From contig NC_088918.1 of NCBI RefSeq assembly GCF_963576675.1, forward strand, positions 45,293,501 through 45,357,500: a stretch of DNA of 64,000 bases. The letters run 5' to 3'. Position 1 is the first letter of the stretch, and every line of letters begins with the position of its first letter. Positions 11,148 through 22,163 of this stretch are shown piece by piece. This stretch comes from Euphorbia lathyris (lineage: Eukaryota; Streptophyta; Magnoliopsida; Malpighiales; Euphorbiaceae). Below the pieces are notes generated by a model, which did no database searches, was not told where the DNA came from, and saw only the letters and a program-made list of their open reading frames with translations. A program made the translations under genes and the position numbers.

Positions 11148-11275
11148 ATGGACAGCAGCTCGGGTCGCGCCTCGCGGCGCAACCCGGCCGCTGTCCTGCG
11201 GTTGCTGCCTCGGGGCAGCAATCGCGCAGCGGCAAGGGCCAGGCGCGACAGGGCTGCTGCCAAACGGCAGCAGCC
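11117..11275 (+). other. TA repeat and GC-rich hairpin cluster in copia-1 leader
   Basis: A (TA)n tract (about 11120-11146) is followed by a sharply GC-rich block in an AT-rich leader. The block holds three stem-loops. The first has outer GGACAGC (11150-11156) pairing with GCTGTCC (11190-11196), and inside it CGGGTCGCGCC (11161-11171) with GGCGCAACCCG (11176-11186), one mismatch, loop TCGC. The second is TTGCTGCC (11202-11209) with GGCAGCAA (11214-11221), loop TCGG. The third is GGCTGCTGCC (11252-11261) with GGCAGCAGCC (11266-11275), loop AAAC. The folding is read from sequence; any role in RNA packaging, dimerisation or translation is inference. Confidence 0.7.
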
Positions 11276-12119
11276 GCGTCCTCGAGCCCGTCCCGAAACC
11301 CACGTATTTTAAAATCGTTTTAAAATAGTTTTTTAAATATATTTTTATATATATATTTCAGAAATTAATAGTTTTCTGTTTTGATTATCGAATGAATGAA
11401 TTTATTTAAAAGTTTGTTTTACCTATTTGTAAACCAAAAGTATTAAATGAATTGAAATCAAAATAATTGGGACATGCATAAATTAAAGTTTTGTATAGAT
11501 GTATTAATCTAAAAGGTTAATATAGAAGATACGAAACTATTAGAATTAAAATTGGATGAAAGTTAATTTGATGAGTTAATGTGATTAACCTAAATATTAC
11601 ATAAAATATTTTACGTAATCAACCAATTAAATTTATTTAATTGAGTCTATGCATGTTTGGAGTTATGGACATATTTGGACCCTCTTTTTAGTCTTTTGGT
11701 ATTTTTGAAATAGGGCCTGCGAGTCCTGCCTTTCTACTATCTGTTGTAATTTCTCCTCTCATCTAATTCCCTTCAAGTTAATTGAAGTTTTCTTTAGTAG
11801 AATAGAAATTAATATGTAATTTCAAGGCGACATGGAGAAGACGGAGGACCTAAAGAGAAATATGTAATAGTTAGTATTTCCCTAGGTTTGGCCTTTTATT
11901 CCGTCTCTGGCTCGACGGAATAATTTAGATGATATGTCCATAACGCCAATGTATGTGTCTGATGTATGCTAAAGCAAATCAAGACTAAGTTAGATTATGA
12001 GACTTAAAAAATAAAAATCCCCCACTAATTAAAAGTTAAGTAAATGAGCAAGTTATTAAAATCGGTTGCCCCTTCCTAATATTATAATTCAGCCGGCAGT
12101 ACTGGGGGCCTTTGGGTTG

Positions 12120-12395
12120 TTGAGCAAACTCAAGCTCGGGGTCTTATGGTAACACCTGAATTATTGAAAAATCATCTTTTCATGAATATGGGGTAATACT
12201 TAAATTAGATTATGATAATTGGATGAGCAAACTCATGTTGTCATAAACTAATGGGCAATATGGATGGGATTAACGTGAATAGCATATTAGTTACTAATGT
12301 GGTTAGTAACCCAATAACCTAGGAATCACATCAAAGATGTGATTGATTACATGAATCTACCTAACAAATGAGACTAGCTTGTTGAGCAAACTCAA
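12120..12395 (+). other. Triple stem-loop motif in copia-1 leader
   Basis: The 12-base hairpin TGAGCAAACTCA occurs three times ahead of gag: TTGAG-CAAA-CTCAA at 12120-12133, ATGAG-CAAA-CTCAT at 12223-12236 and TTGAG-CAAA-CTCAA at 12382-12395. Loop and stem are identical except that the closing pair T-A of the outer two is A-T in the middle one, a compensatory change that keeps pairing. The position between primer site and gag start is where retroelements usually keep packaging and dimerisation structures. Function is inferred. Confidence 0.6.
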
Positions 12396-12608
12396 GGTGA
12401 AATCTCAGGAGTTAGGATCCTAGCTTACTAAAGGATTTGCGAAATTCTTCGAATTAATATGGAGGGCTATTAATTTGGCAAAATAGTGGGAGCAATCTAA
12501 AATGAACAAAAGGCCTATAATTTTAGATTGATGTATTTTAAAGCAAATGAATAACGTACGTTTACTCTTTCTCACTCTCAGGTTTAAATTAAAACACTCC
12601 TAAAAATC

Positions 12609-15600
12609 ATGACTAACACCAATCTGCAAAATATACTTACCGATAACAAGTTGAACGGTTCAAACTTCACCGATTGGTATCACAACCTCAAAATTGTTTT
12701 GAAGTTCGATAAGAAAGGGTATGTACTTGATACACCGATACCCCCTTACCCAACGGATGGTGCTCCCTACCAAGAATTTTATGCTTACCTGAAGCATAAG
12801 GCTGATGACGATCACGCGGGAGACATCATACTTGCATCAATGACCCCGGAATTGAAAAGGCAACATCAGGATATGGATGCCTATTCCATGGGCACGCACC
12901 TGAAAGAGTTGTTTGCGAATCAAACTCGGTGCGAACGCTACGAGATAACAAAGCAGTTATATAGATGCAAGATGCAGGAGGGCACATCTGTAATGACACA
13001 TTGTGTCAAGATGATTGGCCTTATTACCAAGTTTTCTAGTATTGGAGATGCGATGGATCATGAACTAAATGTAAACTTACTTCTTCAATCCCTCCCCGAG
13101 AGTTATTCACAGTTCATTATGAACTACCAGGTGAATGGCTTGCAAACCTCTCTTGTAGAGCTTGCAAATATGCTCGAGACAGTCGAGACCAATATGAAGG
13201 AAAACGAGGGAATACCGGCCCTTGCTATTGAAGGATCAAAGAAGAGGAAAAGGAACTTCCCTAATCCAATCCATCTCGAGAAAGGCAAGGGAGCCACGCT
13301 CACCGAAACAAAGGGAAAGGAAGTAAAGAAGCCCAAAGGAGAGTGCCACTATTGTGGTGAAGATGGGCATTGGAAAAGAAACTGTTTGGTATACCTAGCT
13401 GCCCTCAAGAAGGGAAAAGCCGGGACTTCAACATCTGGTATGTTTTATATTGAAATAAATACAATTTCACAGTCTGAATCTTGGGTATTAGATACCGGAT
13501 GTGGATCTCATATTTGTATGAATATTCAGGGACTCAGACGGACTAAGGAATTGAAGAAAGGAAGCATAAACTTGCGAGTAGGAAATGGAGCAAGAGTTGC
13601 CGCCCTCGTTGTTGGAGATTATGCTTTAAGTTTGCCATCTGGGCTTGTAATAGAATTAGGGAACTGTTTGTATGTTCCTGAAATGTCCAGAAACATTATT
13701 TCTATTAGCCGTCTTGTTGACGACGGTTTTCATATTTCAATAAAAGATAAATATTGCGAGTTTTATAGAGATAGGATTTTCTATTTTTCAGGAATATCAC
13801 AAAATGGGATTTTTGTTCTAGATGACAAAATTTCTATATTCGTAATTGATACCAAAAGACATAAGCTAGATAATTCGACTTACTTGTGGCATTGTCGTTT
13901 AGGCCATATAAACAAAAAACGCATGCTTAAGCTACACCAAGATGGGCTTATAGATTCAATTGATTCTGAATCATTGGAAACATGCGAAGCATGTTTAAAA
14001 GGTAAAATGACAAAGACACCCTTTAGCAATAATGGTGAGCGTGTAACAGACACTCTAGGATTAATACATTCAGATGTATGCGGTCCTATGTCAGTCCAAG
14101 CAAGAGGAGGATTCAGATACTTCATAAGCTTCATAGACGACCATTCCAGATATGGTTATGTTTACTTAATGAAGCACAAGTCCGAAGCTTTTGAGAAATT
14201 CAAATGCTTCAAGAATGAAGTAGAAAATTAATTAGGAAAGAAAATAAAGATACTTCGATCCGATCGAGGTGGCGAATATCTTTCAGATGATTTTCTGAAT
14301 TATCTAACTGAATGTGGAATATGCTCACAATGGACACCTCCATATACACCACAACACAATGGTGTATCCGAAAGGAGGAACCGTACCTTACTAGATATGG
14401 TACGATCTATGATGAGCATATCGTTGCTTCCAAAGACATTCTGGGGCTATGCCTTAGAAACTGCCATCTCCACCCTAAATCGAGTACCAACTAAATCCGC
14501 TAGTTCCACACCATATGAATTGTTCGTTGGTAGGAAACCCACATTCTCATTCATGAGAATATGGGGTTGTTCAGCATTTGTCAAACGCATAGCATCAGAC
14601 AAACTAGATTCTAAATCTGATAAGTGTTTCTTCATTGGATACCCTAAGGAAACTGTGGGGTATTACTTCTATCATCCAGATGATCAGAAAGTAATAGTAT
14701 CCAAGCACGCAACCTTCTTGGAGAAAGAGTTTCTCGAAGAAACACAAAATGAAAGCATGATTGAACTTGATGAAGTTCAAGAAGAAGAAACACCAGCTGA
14801 AACAAGAGAGGCGGTTGAGGAACCCGAAGCAGTCCCATTAGATGAGACTCAAGTGCCACCCATTCGTAGATCACAAAGAGTTCGTGAACTCCCAATTAGA
14901 TATGGTTTTCTAGTGGGAGATGATGATGAGGTTCCCGTGTTAGACGATGAACCCGAAAACTACGAAGAGGCTCTTACCAGTCTAGATTCTAAAGCATGGC
15001 TCGAGGCCATGGATTCTGAAATGGATTCCATGTACACCAACCAAGTTTGGACTTTGGTTGATCCACCCGAAGGGATAAAACCCATTGGGTGCAGGTGGAT
15101 CTTCAAAAAGAAGACTGACATGGATGGAAAGGTTAGCACCTACAAAGCTAGGTTAGTTGCGAAAGGATATCGTTAGAAACAAGGAATTGATTATGATGAA
15201 ACTTTCTCTCCTGTGGCTATGTCCAAATCAATCAGAATAATGCTCGCTATTGCCGCTCACTACGATTACGAGATTTGGCAAATGGATGTGAAAACAGCTT
15301 TCCTAAATGGAAATCTGCTTGAGGATGTATATATGATGCAACCTGAAGGTTTCATATCAAAGGATGCAAACAAGGTTTGCAAACTACAGAGATCCATTTA
15401 TGGACTCAAGCAAGCATCTAGAAGCTGGAACAAGCGTTTTGACGAAACCATAAAACAATTTGGTTTTGAACAAAATTGCGAAGAAGCTTGCATTTACAAG
15501 AAAGCAAGTGGGAGCTCAGTTGCATTTCTAATATTATATGTGGACGATATATTATTAATGGGAAATGACATAGCTCTACTACAATCGGTAAAAGTATGGT

Positions 15601-16523
15601 TATCAGGTAACTTCTCCATGAAAGACCTTGGTGAAGCAGCTTATATACTTGGTATAAAGATCTACAGAGATAGATCAAGAAGACTGTTTGGTCTTTCACA
15701 GGCTACATACATTGAAAAGGTGCTAAAGTGGTTTAGCATGCTTGAATCGAAACGAGGTAACTTACCCATGGTACATGGAGTAAAGTTAAGCAATCATCAA
15801 TGTCCTAAAACCGAAGATGATAAAAAGAGCATGGCTGTAATCCCGTACGCCAGCGCAATCGGTTCGATTATGTATGTTGTGCTTTGCACTAGACCTGACG
15901 TAGCGTTCGTGTTAAGTATAACGAGTCGTTATCAAGGTAATCTGAGAGACGAGCACTGGAATGCCGTCAAGAACATTCTTAAGTACTTGAGAAGGACTAA
16001 AGACATGTTCCTAGTGTACGGAGAAGGGGATCTGAAAATAGAAGGATTTTCAGACGCCAGTCATCTCACAGATGAGAACGATTTTAGATCCCAATCAGGA
16101 TACCTGTTTATCTTGAATGGGGGCGCGGTCAGTTGGAAGAGTTCCACGCAGGGAAGCGTAGCTTTCTCTACGACCGAGTCAAAGTACATCGATGTTGCGG
16201 AAGCAGCAAAGGAAGCGGTTTGGATTAAGAAGTTCATTACTGAACTTGGTGTGGTGCCTGACATTGTAAATCCTATTACACTGTAATGTGATAACAATGG
16301 AGCCATTACGCAAGCAAAGGAACCACGGTCTCATAATGCATCCAAGCATTACCTAAAGCGATACCACATTGTAAGAGAGATTGTGGCAAGAGGAGATGTG
16401 AGAATAGAAAGAGTACCTACTGAGGACAACGTTGCAGATCCGTTGACAAAGCCCTTAGCCCAGAAAGTACATGATCGTCATCTAACTTCTACAGGGATAA
16501 GTTGTAGAAACAATTGGCTTTAG
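12609..16523 (+). pseudogene. gag-pol: Copia-1 gag-pol polyprotein with three in-frame stops
   Basis: A single frame of 1304 codons from ATG 12609 to TAG 16521-16523. Gag starts KLNGSNFTDWYHNLKIVL; a CCHC zinc knuckle (CHYCGEDGHWKRNC) is near 13345. Protease has WVLDTGCGSHIC near 13480. Integrase begins with a GAG-pre-integrase LWHCRLGHINKKRM segment (13885), followed by HSDVCGP, a DDHSRYGY segment and RNRTLLDMVRSMM. RT has WQMDVKTAFLNG (15278), LKQASRSWNKRF and the catalytic YVDD (15538). RNase H has GFSDASHLTDENDFRSQSGY and ends in TEDNVADPLTKPL. Stops are TAA 14229-14231, TAG 15174-15176 and TAA 16284-16286; sister copies or family residues give Q, Q and Y there. Confidence 0.92.
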
Positions 16524-16525
16524 TC

Positions 16526-18367
16526 CAAGTGGGAGTATGTTGGGGTTTAGTGTCCTATAGACAATTGTTCTAGGATATAAACTAAATATAAATGAAGTGT
16601 TCTTTATGTCATTTGTTTTAATAAGATATGGTTTCATAACTATATAAAGGCAACCCCTTTTAAAGAACTAAATAAGTCTAACAAAAGGAAATCCCTAAGT
16701 TTGTTTAAAGTGATTATAAAGTGTTCATACAAGCATGAAGTGAGACGAAACTTTATAATAAACTAATAAACTTAAAACCACCCCAAGTCAAATAATATGT
16801 TTAGGATTGACATATCACTGTTGAGACTTGCATGTAACAATGTCTTCTGTCAAGACAGAAAGCTGATCTCACAAGCTTCAGATATACAGATAATCTGGAC
16901 AGTTGCATGGATCCAATGAAAGGGAGTTCATTAGGATTGGGGACCCGACTTGAGATAACAGGATGGGTAGATTCATCCTTGTCACCTGTTCATCTCATTG
17001 GTATTAATAGGTATAAGTAATCCTCAGACTCAAAGGAATGTTAATTGGTGATTCTGGATTATGGAATGTGATGCTTTGATCCTGTTGTAACACGATCCAT
17101 AACAGAGATGACTCTGGGGTGTGAACGGTAGACGTTGGGTATCACAGGAAGTAATTGCAGGATAATTATACATTGGATTGAGCATTTGTCACTCCCGATA
17201 AATGGGAGATACGTCCAAGGATCGCTTGTGGAAGACTTGACTCTAAATCCTTGCAAGGAGATAGCTTAAGACTTGAAATACAGATTTCACTTAACCTATC
17301 TAATTGGAGTTGACTCGGCCTGTACAAGTAAAACGAACATCTCGCTACATGTGACTTGACATTATCCATAGTCATAAGATTCAGTTCAAGGATGTAGTTG
17401 ATAAAGGATCGAATTATACTGTAACTAATACGGAAAGGTCAACGACAGAATCAACCTGTCTTCTTATAGCTCTGGGGGAATGTTTCGGATTTGCTAATCA
17501 CATTTCGCGTAGTCATTCCGTTATGCAAAGATTAAATATAATTCTGTGAAAATTAATTTAATAGTTGCATACGACTATAAGTAATAAGAACCTAATGGGT
17601 CACACATAAGACTTGGAGCCCAAAAGAGAAACACATGTTAATTAATTGATGGAAGCCCAACTGAGTCCACTAAGGCCCAGTAGATAGGGGTGGGGCGATT
17701 TTTATGTATGATAAATACATAAACATTTAATTTGATTTTAACAATTCTAATTAGATTATAATTGTGAATTAAATTAATTAAAGGATAAATAAGTTAGGAT
17801 TTTTAATGAGATTAAATTGCTCGTATTATTATCCTATAAGGTTATTATTATTATCTTTATATTTAAGATATAATTGTAAATAATAAATAAGAATTATATT
17901 CCGAATTAAATTCTTATTCAGTAATCTAATTCTATCTAACTAGGGTTTAGATATAAGAGAAAATAAATACCCCCCTATATGTGATTTTCGAAACACACAT
18001 ACTCAACCCGGGAGAGAGAATTTTAACCCACACTAGAGGACGAGATTATCCACCGCTTCCTTCTGTTCAATTGATTTTCATCTCTTTCTCTTATTCCTTG
18101 ATCTTGTGTTGATTTATTAGAGACAATCTATTCTTGATTGTTTTATACGGTTGATATCTAGCTTGATTTTGGATTGTGTTTTTGTCTTGTGCTCGGGAAC
18201 TCGAAGTAAGAGTTGTGGGCACTTCGATTGCAACAGTAGATAGAACATCGAAAGGTATTTCCTTCTATCCCTCCTTATATGAAATAACGATTAACGGAAC
18301 TTGGGTTAATGGAAATAGGTTAAAATTTTTATATTTCCGCTGCCAAACGTTTGCCTATTTTCCATCA
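16526..18367 (+). repeat. Copia-1 polypurine tract and 3' LTR
   Basis: AAGTGGGAGTA (about 16527-16537) is the polypurine tract, directly before the LTR start TGTTGGGG at 16538. The LTR is 1830 bp and ends at 18367. It differs from the 5' LTR by scattered substitutions (by eye of the order of 1-2 percent), small indels and the absence of the 368-bp insert. Confidence 0.9.
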
Positions 18368-18372
18368 AATTT

Positions 18373-19687
18373 AGCCTCGGAACCAATGTTATTTGGAGTT
18401 TATGTGCGTGTGCAGGTTAAAACAGGAACAAGTTCGGGTGAAAATTGCGTTTCGGACATCCAGCAGTCGCGCAAGGCGTTCTGGGCATTCCCACTCGTCG
18501 AAATGGCCTTTTTGGGGCCAGATCGGCGAGCTGGCACTGCCAGCCCGTCGATCTAGCCCCTGGAGGCCAGGTCGCTGTCGAGCCGGCGAGCTGCACTGCA
18601 AGAATGAGTCAAAAGACTGATTCCCGGTCCCACGATACCACGATCGACCCCACATCTTCCCACCTATAAAAGGATACGAATCAGGTCAGAAAGAGGGCCC
18701 AAACCGCGACTATAAATAGGACTTTTCAATTATAAATTAGATATCTTTCATTCTTATAATTATTTTAGCTTTCACCCTTGAAGAATCCTCTCCACCTCCT
18801 CCATCTCCTTCAACCTCCATTGAAGAACTTCCGAAGCTCCATTCACCGAGGATTATTCAAGGTCCGTCCTTAAGTCCTAGGAAGCCGGCTACAGGGTAAA
18901 CAGGTTCCCTGAAAGGGATTTTCTCATCTCTTTTCATCTTACTTTGTTTTTATCCCTTGATACAGTCTATGAATCCTATGCTAATTGTATCCCCGTGAAA
19001 ATGTTCTTCATCTTTAATAATATTTTAGCTCTTGTTTTGTTTAATGATTTATTTGTTTAATCTTTGTCTTACGCTTTATTTAATTGGTTTAACTCATTCA
19101 AAAGCCCAAAAATCTAGTTGGCACATATTGTGAGCTGAATCTGATCTAGTCAGAGCCTAGGAGATTGACGACCTCTTAGTTGATTAAGCCCAAATTGCTG
19201 AGCCTTAGACCTAGTTTCGGCCTTACAAGGGAATCACGCACTAGGGACTTCAGAAGGGTAAGTAGGGTTAATCGCCTTGAATACAAGTGACTTAGATTAG
19301 GTTTTTAATCAATTGACATAATAATCTATCTTCATTATTATCGCTCATACCATGTTCCTTCAGGTAATTGCATTAGTGAAAGATCACCTAGGAGTAGTTT
19401 AACTTAATTAGGCGTAGTTTAACTTAATTAGGAGTATAATAACTTAATTAGAATTAGAATAACTTAGCTAGGAGTAGAGTAATTCAGCTAGGAGTAGATT
19501 AACTTAAACAAAACCAACTCAAAACCCCCCAAAGCCTAGATAACACCTGAGACCCAGTAGCTCGATACTTGCAGGAATAAATCCTGTGGATTCGATACCT
19601 GGACTTGTCCAGATTTTATTACTTGATAACGACGGGGTACACTTATCCCTTAGTGAGCCTTTAGGTACAACACCGCGAGGCGCATCG
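18373..19687 (+). repeat. Element A LTR, distal part
   Basis: This continues the LTR interrupted at 8582. It carries two TATA boxes 46 bp apart (TATAAAAG at 18665-18672 and TATAAATA at 18711-18718), then a CT-rich leader-like stretch and AT-rich DNA. A 20-bp minisatellite follows at 19389-19508, then a segment (AATCCTGTGGATTCGATACC near 19577; GGGTACACTTATCCC near 19636) of the kind seen at the ends of Tat/Athila-type LTRs. The right border is put near 19687 because a minus-strand LTR follows. No primer site is seen, so internal sequence is missing. The joined LTR would be about 1.8 kb. Confidence 0.55.
19389..19508 (+). repeat. 20-bp minisatellite, six units
   Basis: Units start at 19389, 19409, 19429, 19449, 19469 and 19489, with consensus close to TAGGAGTAGATTAACTTAAT. 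Variants are scattered, and the first two units are the most alike. It lies within the distal LTR of element A. Confidence 0.85.
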
Positions 19688-20370
19688 GAATACAACCAAG
19701 CGTAGTACATAGGAAGAGTGCAAGCTAATTAGCAAGTAAGAATGGAAGAAGAATCGGCCCTTGGAACTAGCTAACTGGACTCCAGGCCGTCTCGTAGGTC
19801 TTGGAGGTGGAACTCTCGAGCTTGGTGGAAGAGGATGGACGAAACTTCGACGGAGTGACGGAATAAATGTACAAGCTCTCAAGGTGGTAGAGTTTTAGTA
19901 TACAAAATCTGAATGAATGAAATGAGTGCTAATCACTCTTATTTATACACATCAAGTTCGGGGGTAAAATCGTAAATACACAAGCTTCTTGGATGATTTC
20001 ACATTGTTGTTGCAGTTTTCACATCTTGCACGCCCCGCGTGGACTGTGTTCACCTTGTGGGAATGCACATGTGTGACTGTCGTGGATTGCTGGGAATTGT
20101 GTTACGCCTCGCGTGGCACGAAATTCCTAATTCCTCCTTTGCTCGTGAAATAATCCTGTACCTGCGAAATATGACTACGAACACCGATGTTACTTGACGT
20201 TTTATTTTTCTAAAATTAATCGAAAGTAAAGGAAATTCATTAAAAGTACAAGTTTTATTTTTATTTTATTATTTCTTCGAAAACATACTTATTTTTGTAA
20301 TTAAACTTAATTATTAGCTCAAAATAAATCGTAAATCACGCTAAAAGATAGGGACAAAATGTCCCTATCA
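19688..20370 (-). repeat. Minus-strand LTR (element B), probably solo or truncated
   Basis: Read on the minus strand from 20370, the sequence starts TGATAGGGACA and forms a perfect 10-bp hairpin (GATAGGGACA at 20347-20356 with TGTCCCTATC at 20360-20369). A TATAAAT box lies at 19947-19941, followed by a CT-rich leader-like stretch. The start resembles the LTR of element A at 8081, so the two belong to related families. The inner end is unclear and is set where similarity to element A's LTR end begins. The DNA on its start side is the broken edge of copia-2, not a matching flank. Confidence 0.55.
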
Positions 20371-22163
20371 ATACACCACAACACAATGGTGTATCCGAAA
20401 GGAGAAACGGTACCTATTGGATATGGTACGATCTATGATGAGCACAACATTACTTCCTAATACGTTCTGGGGCTATGCCTTAGAAATTGCCCTGTTTACC
20501 CTAAATTGAGTACCAACTAAATCCGCCAGTTCCACACCATATGAATTGTTCATTGGTAGGAAACCTATTTTCTCATTTATGAGAATATGGGGTTGTTCAG
20601 CATTTGTCAAACGTGTAGCATCAGATAAACTGGATACTAAATCTGATAAGTGTTTCTTTATAGGATACCCTAAGGAAACTTTGGGGTATTACTTCTATTA
20701 TCCAGATGATCAGAAAGTAATAGTATCCAAAAATGCAGTGTTTCTAGAGAAAGAGTTACTTGAAGAAACACAAATGGGAAGCATGATTGAACTTGAGGAA
20801 GTTCAAGAAGAAACACCAGCTGAAACCACAGAGGCGATTGAGGAACCCGAAGTAGTCCCATTGGATGAGAATCAAGTGCCACTACCTACTCGTAGATCAC
20901 AAAGAGTTTGTGAACTCACAGTTAGATATGGTTTTCTAGTGGGAGATGATGATGAGGTTCCCGTGTTAGACGACGAACCCGAAAACTACGTAGAGGCTCT
21001 CACCAGTCCAGATTCCAAAGCATGGCTTGAGGCCATGAATTCTGAAATGGATTCCATGTATACCAACCAAGTGTGGACTTTGGTTGATCCACCCGAAGGG
21101 ATTAAACCCATTGGGTGCAAGTGGATCTTCAAGAAGACGACCGACATGGATGGAAAGGTTAGCACCTACAAAGCTAGGTTAGTAGCGAAAGGATACCGTT
21201 AGAACTCAAGGACTTCATTATGACGAAACTTTCTCTCTAGTAGCCATGTCCAAATCAATCAGAATTATGCTCGCTATTGCCGCTCACTACGATTACGAGA
21301 TTTGGCAAATGGATGTGAAAACAGCTTTCCTAAATGGAAACCTGCTTGAGGATGTATATATGATGCAACCTGAAGGTTTCACATCGAAGGATGCAACCAA
21401 TGTTTGCAAACTTTAGAGATCCTTTTATGGACTCAAGTAAGCATCAAGGAGCTAGAACAAGCGTTTTGATGAAACCATAAAACAATTTAGTTTCGAACAA
21501 AACTGTGAAGAAGCTTGTATATACAAGAAAGTTAGTGGGAGCTCAGTAGCATTTCTCATACTATATGTGGACGATATATTACTGATTAGAAATGACATAG
21601 CTTTGCTACATTCGGTGAAAGTATGGTTATCAGGTAACTTCTCCATGAAAGACCTAGGTGAAGCAGCTTATATATTAGGGATAAAGATTTATAGAGATAG
21701 ATCAAGAAGACTGCTTGGTCTTTCACAAGCTACATACATTGAAAAGGTGCTAAAGAGGTTTAGCATGCTTGAATCGAAAAGAGGTAACTTACCCATGAGA
21801 CATGGGATGAAGTTAAATAATCATCAGTGTCCTAAAACGGGAGATGATAAGAAACGTATGGCTATAGTTCCGTACGCCAGTGCGATTGGTTCGATTATGT
21901 ATGCTATGCTTTGCACTAGGCCTGATGTAGCGTTCACGTTGAGCATAACGAGTCGCTATCAAGGAAATCTAAGTGATGAGCACTGGAATTCTGTCAAGAA
22001 CATTCTTAAGACATGTTCTTCGTGTAGGGAGAAGGGGAACTGAAAATAAAGGGATTTTCAGATGCCAGTCATCTCAAGGATTAGAACGATTTTAGATCCC
22101 AATCAGGATACCTGTTTATCTTGAATGGGGGCGCGGTTAGTTGGAAGAGTTCCAAGCAGGGAA
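20371..22163 (+). pseudogene. pol: Copia-2 pol remnant, 5' truncated (integrase C-end, RT, RNase H part)
   Basis: The sequence matches copia-1 from about 14345 onward. It begins inside integrase at TPQHNGVSER, passes SSTPYELFIGRKPIFSFMRIWG (20525-20590), an acidic linker and RT, and stops in RNase H at the insertion point of copia-3. Stops and frameshifts are frequent: TAG near 21200, a frame change just after it, TAG near 21414, TAA near 21436, and IRN in place of MGN after YVDD near 21590. Near 22013 a deletion joins the KYLRRTKDMF segment out of frame. The 5' LTR, leader, gag and protease are missing. The left edge abuts element B exactly at its terminal CA. Confidence 0.88.

Larger units (their letters stand above)
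8583..18367 (+). mobile_element. Full-length Ty1/copia retrotransposon (copia-1)
   Basis: Both LTRs start TGTTGGGGTTTAG and end CCATCA. The element has a tRNA-Met primer site, a 1.8-kb leader, one gag-pol frame, a purine tract and a 5-base target duplication (AATTT at 8578-8582 and 18368-18372). Pol order is protease, integrase, RT, RNase H, which defines Ty1/copia. Two more copies of the family are in the window (20371-22163 with 28041-30205, and 22164-28040). Three in-frame stops make this copy non-autonomous. LTRs of 1.8 kb are long for copia, and I could not assign it to a named lineage. Confidence 0.93.

Noticed and set aside
18389..18669. Overlapping ORFs on both strands near 18.4-18.7 kb
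   Set aside because: They are short, GC-richer stretches of LTR U3 upstream of two TATA boxes; no protein family is recognisable.
19661..19882. Proline- and arginine-rich minus-strand ORF
   Set aside because: It lies across the leader-like part of element B's LTR; composition reflects the CT-rich leader.
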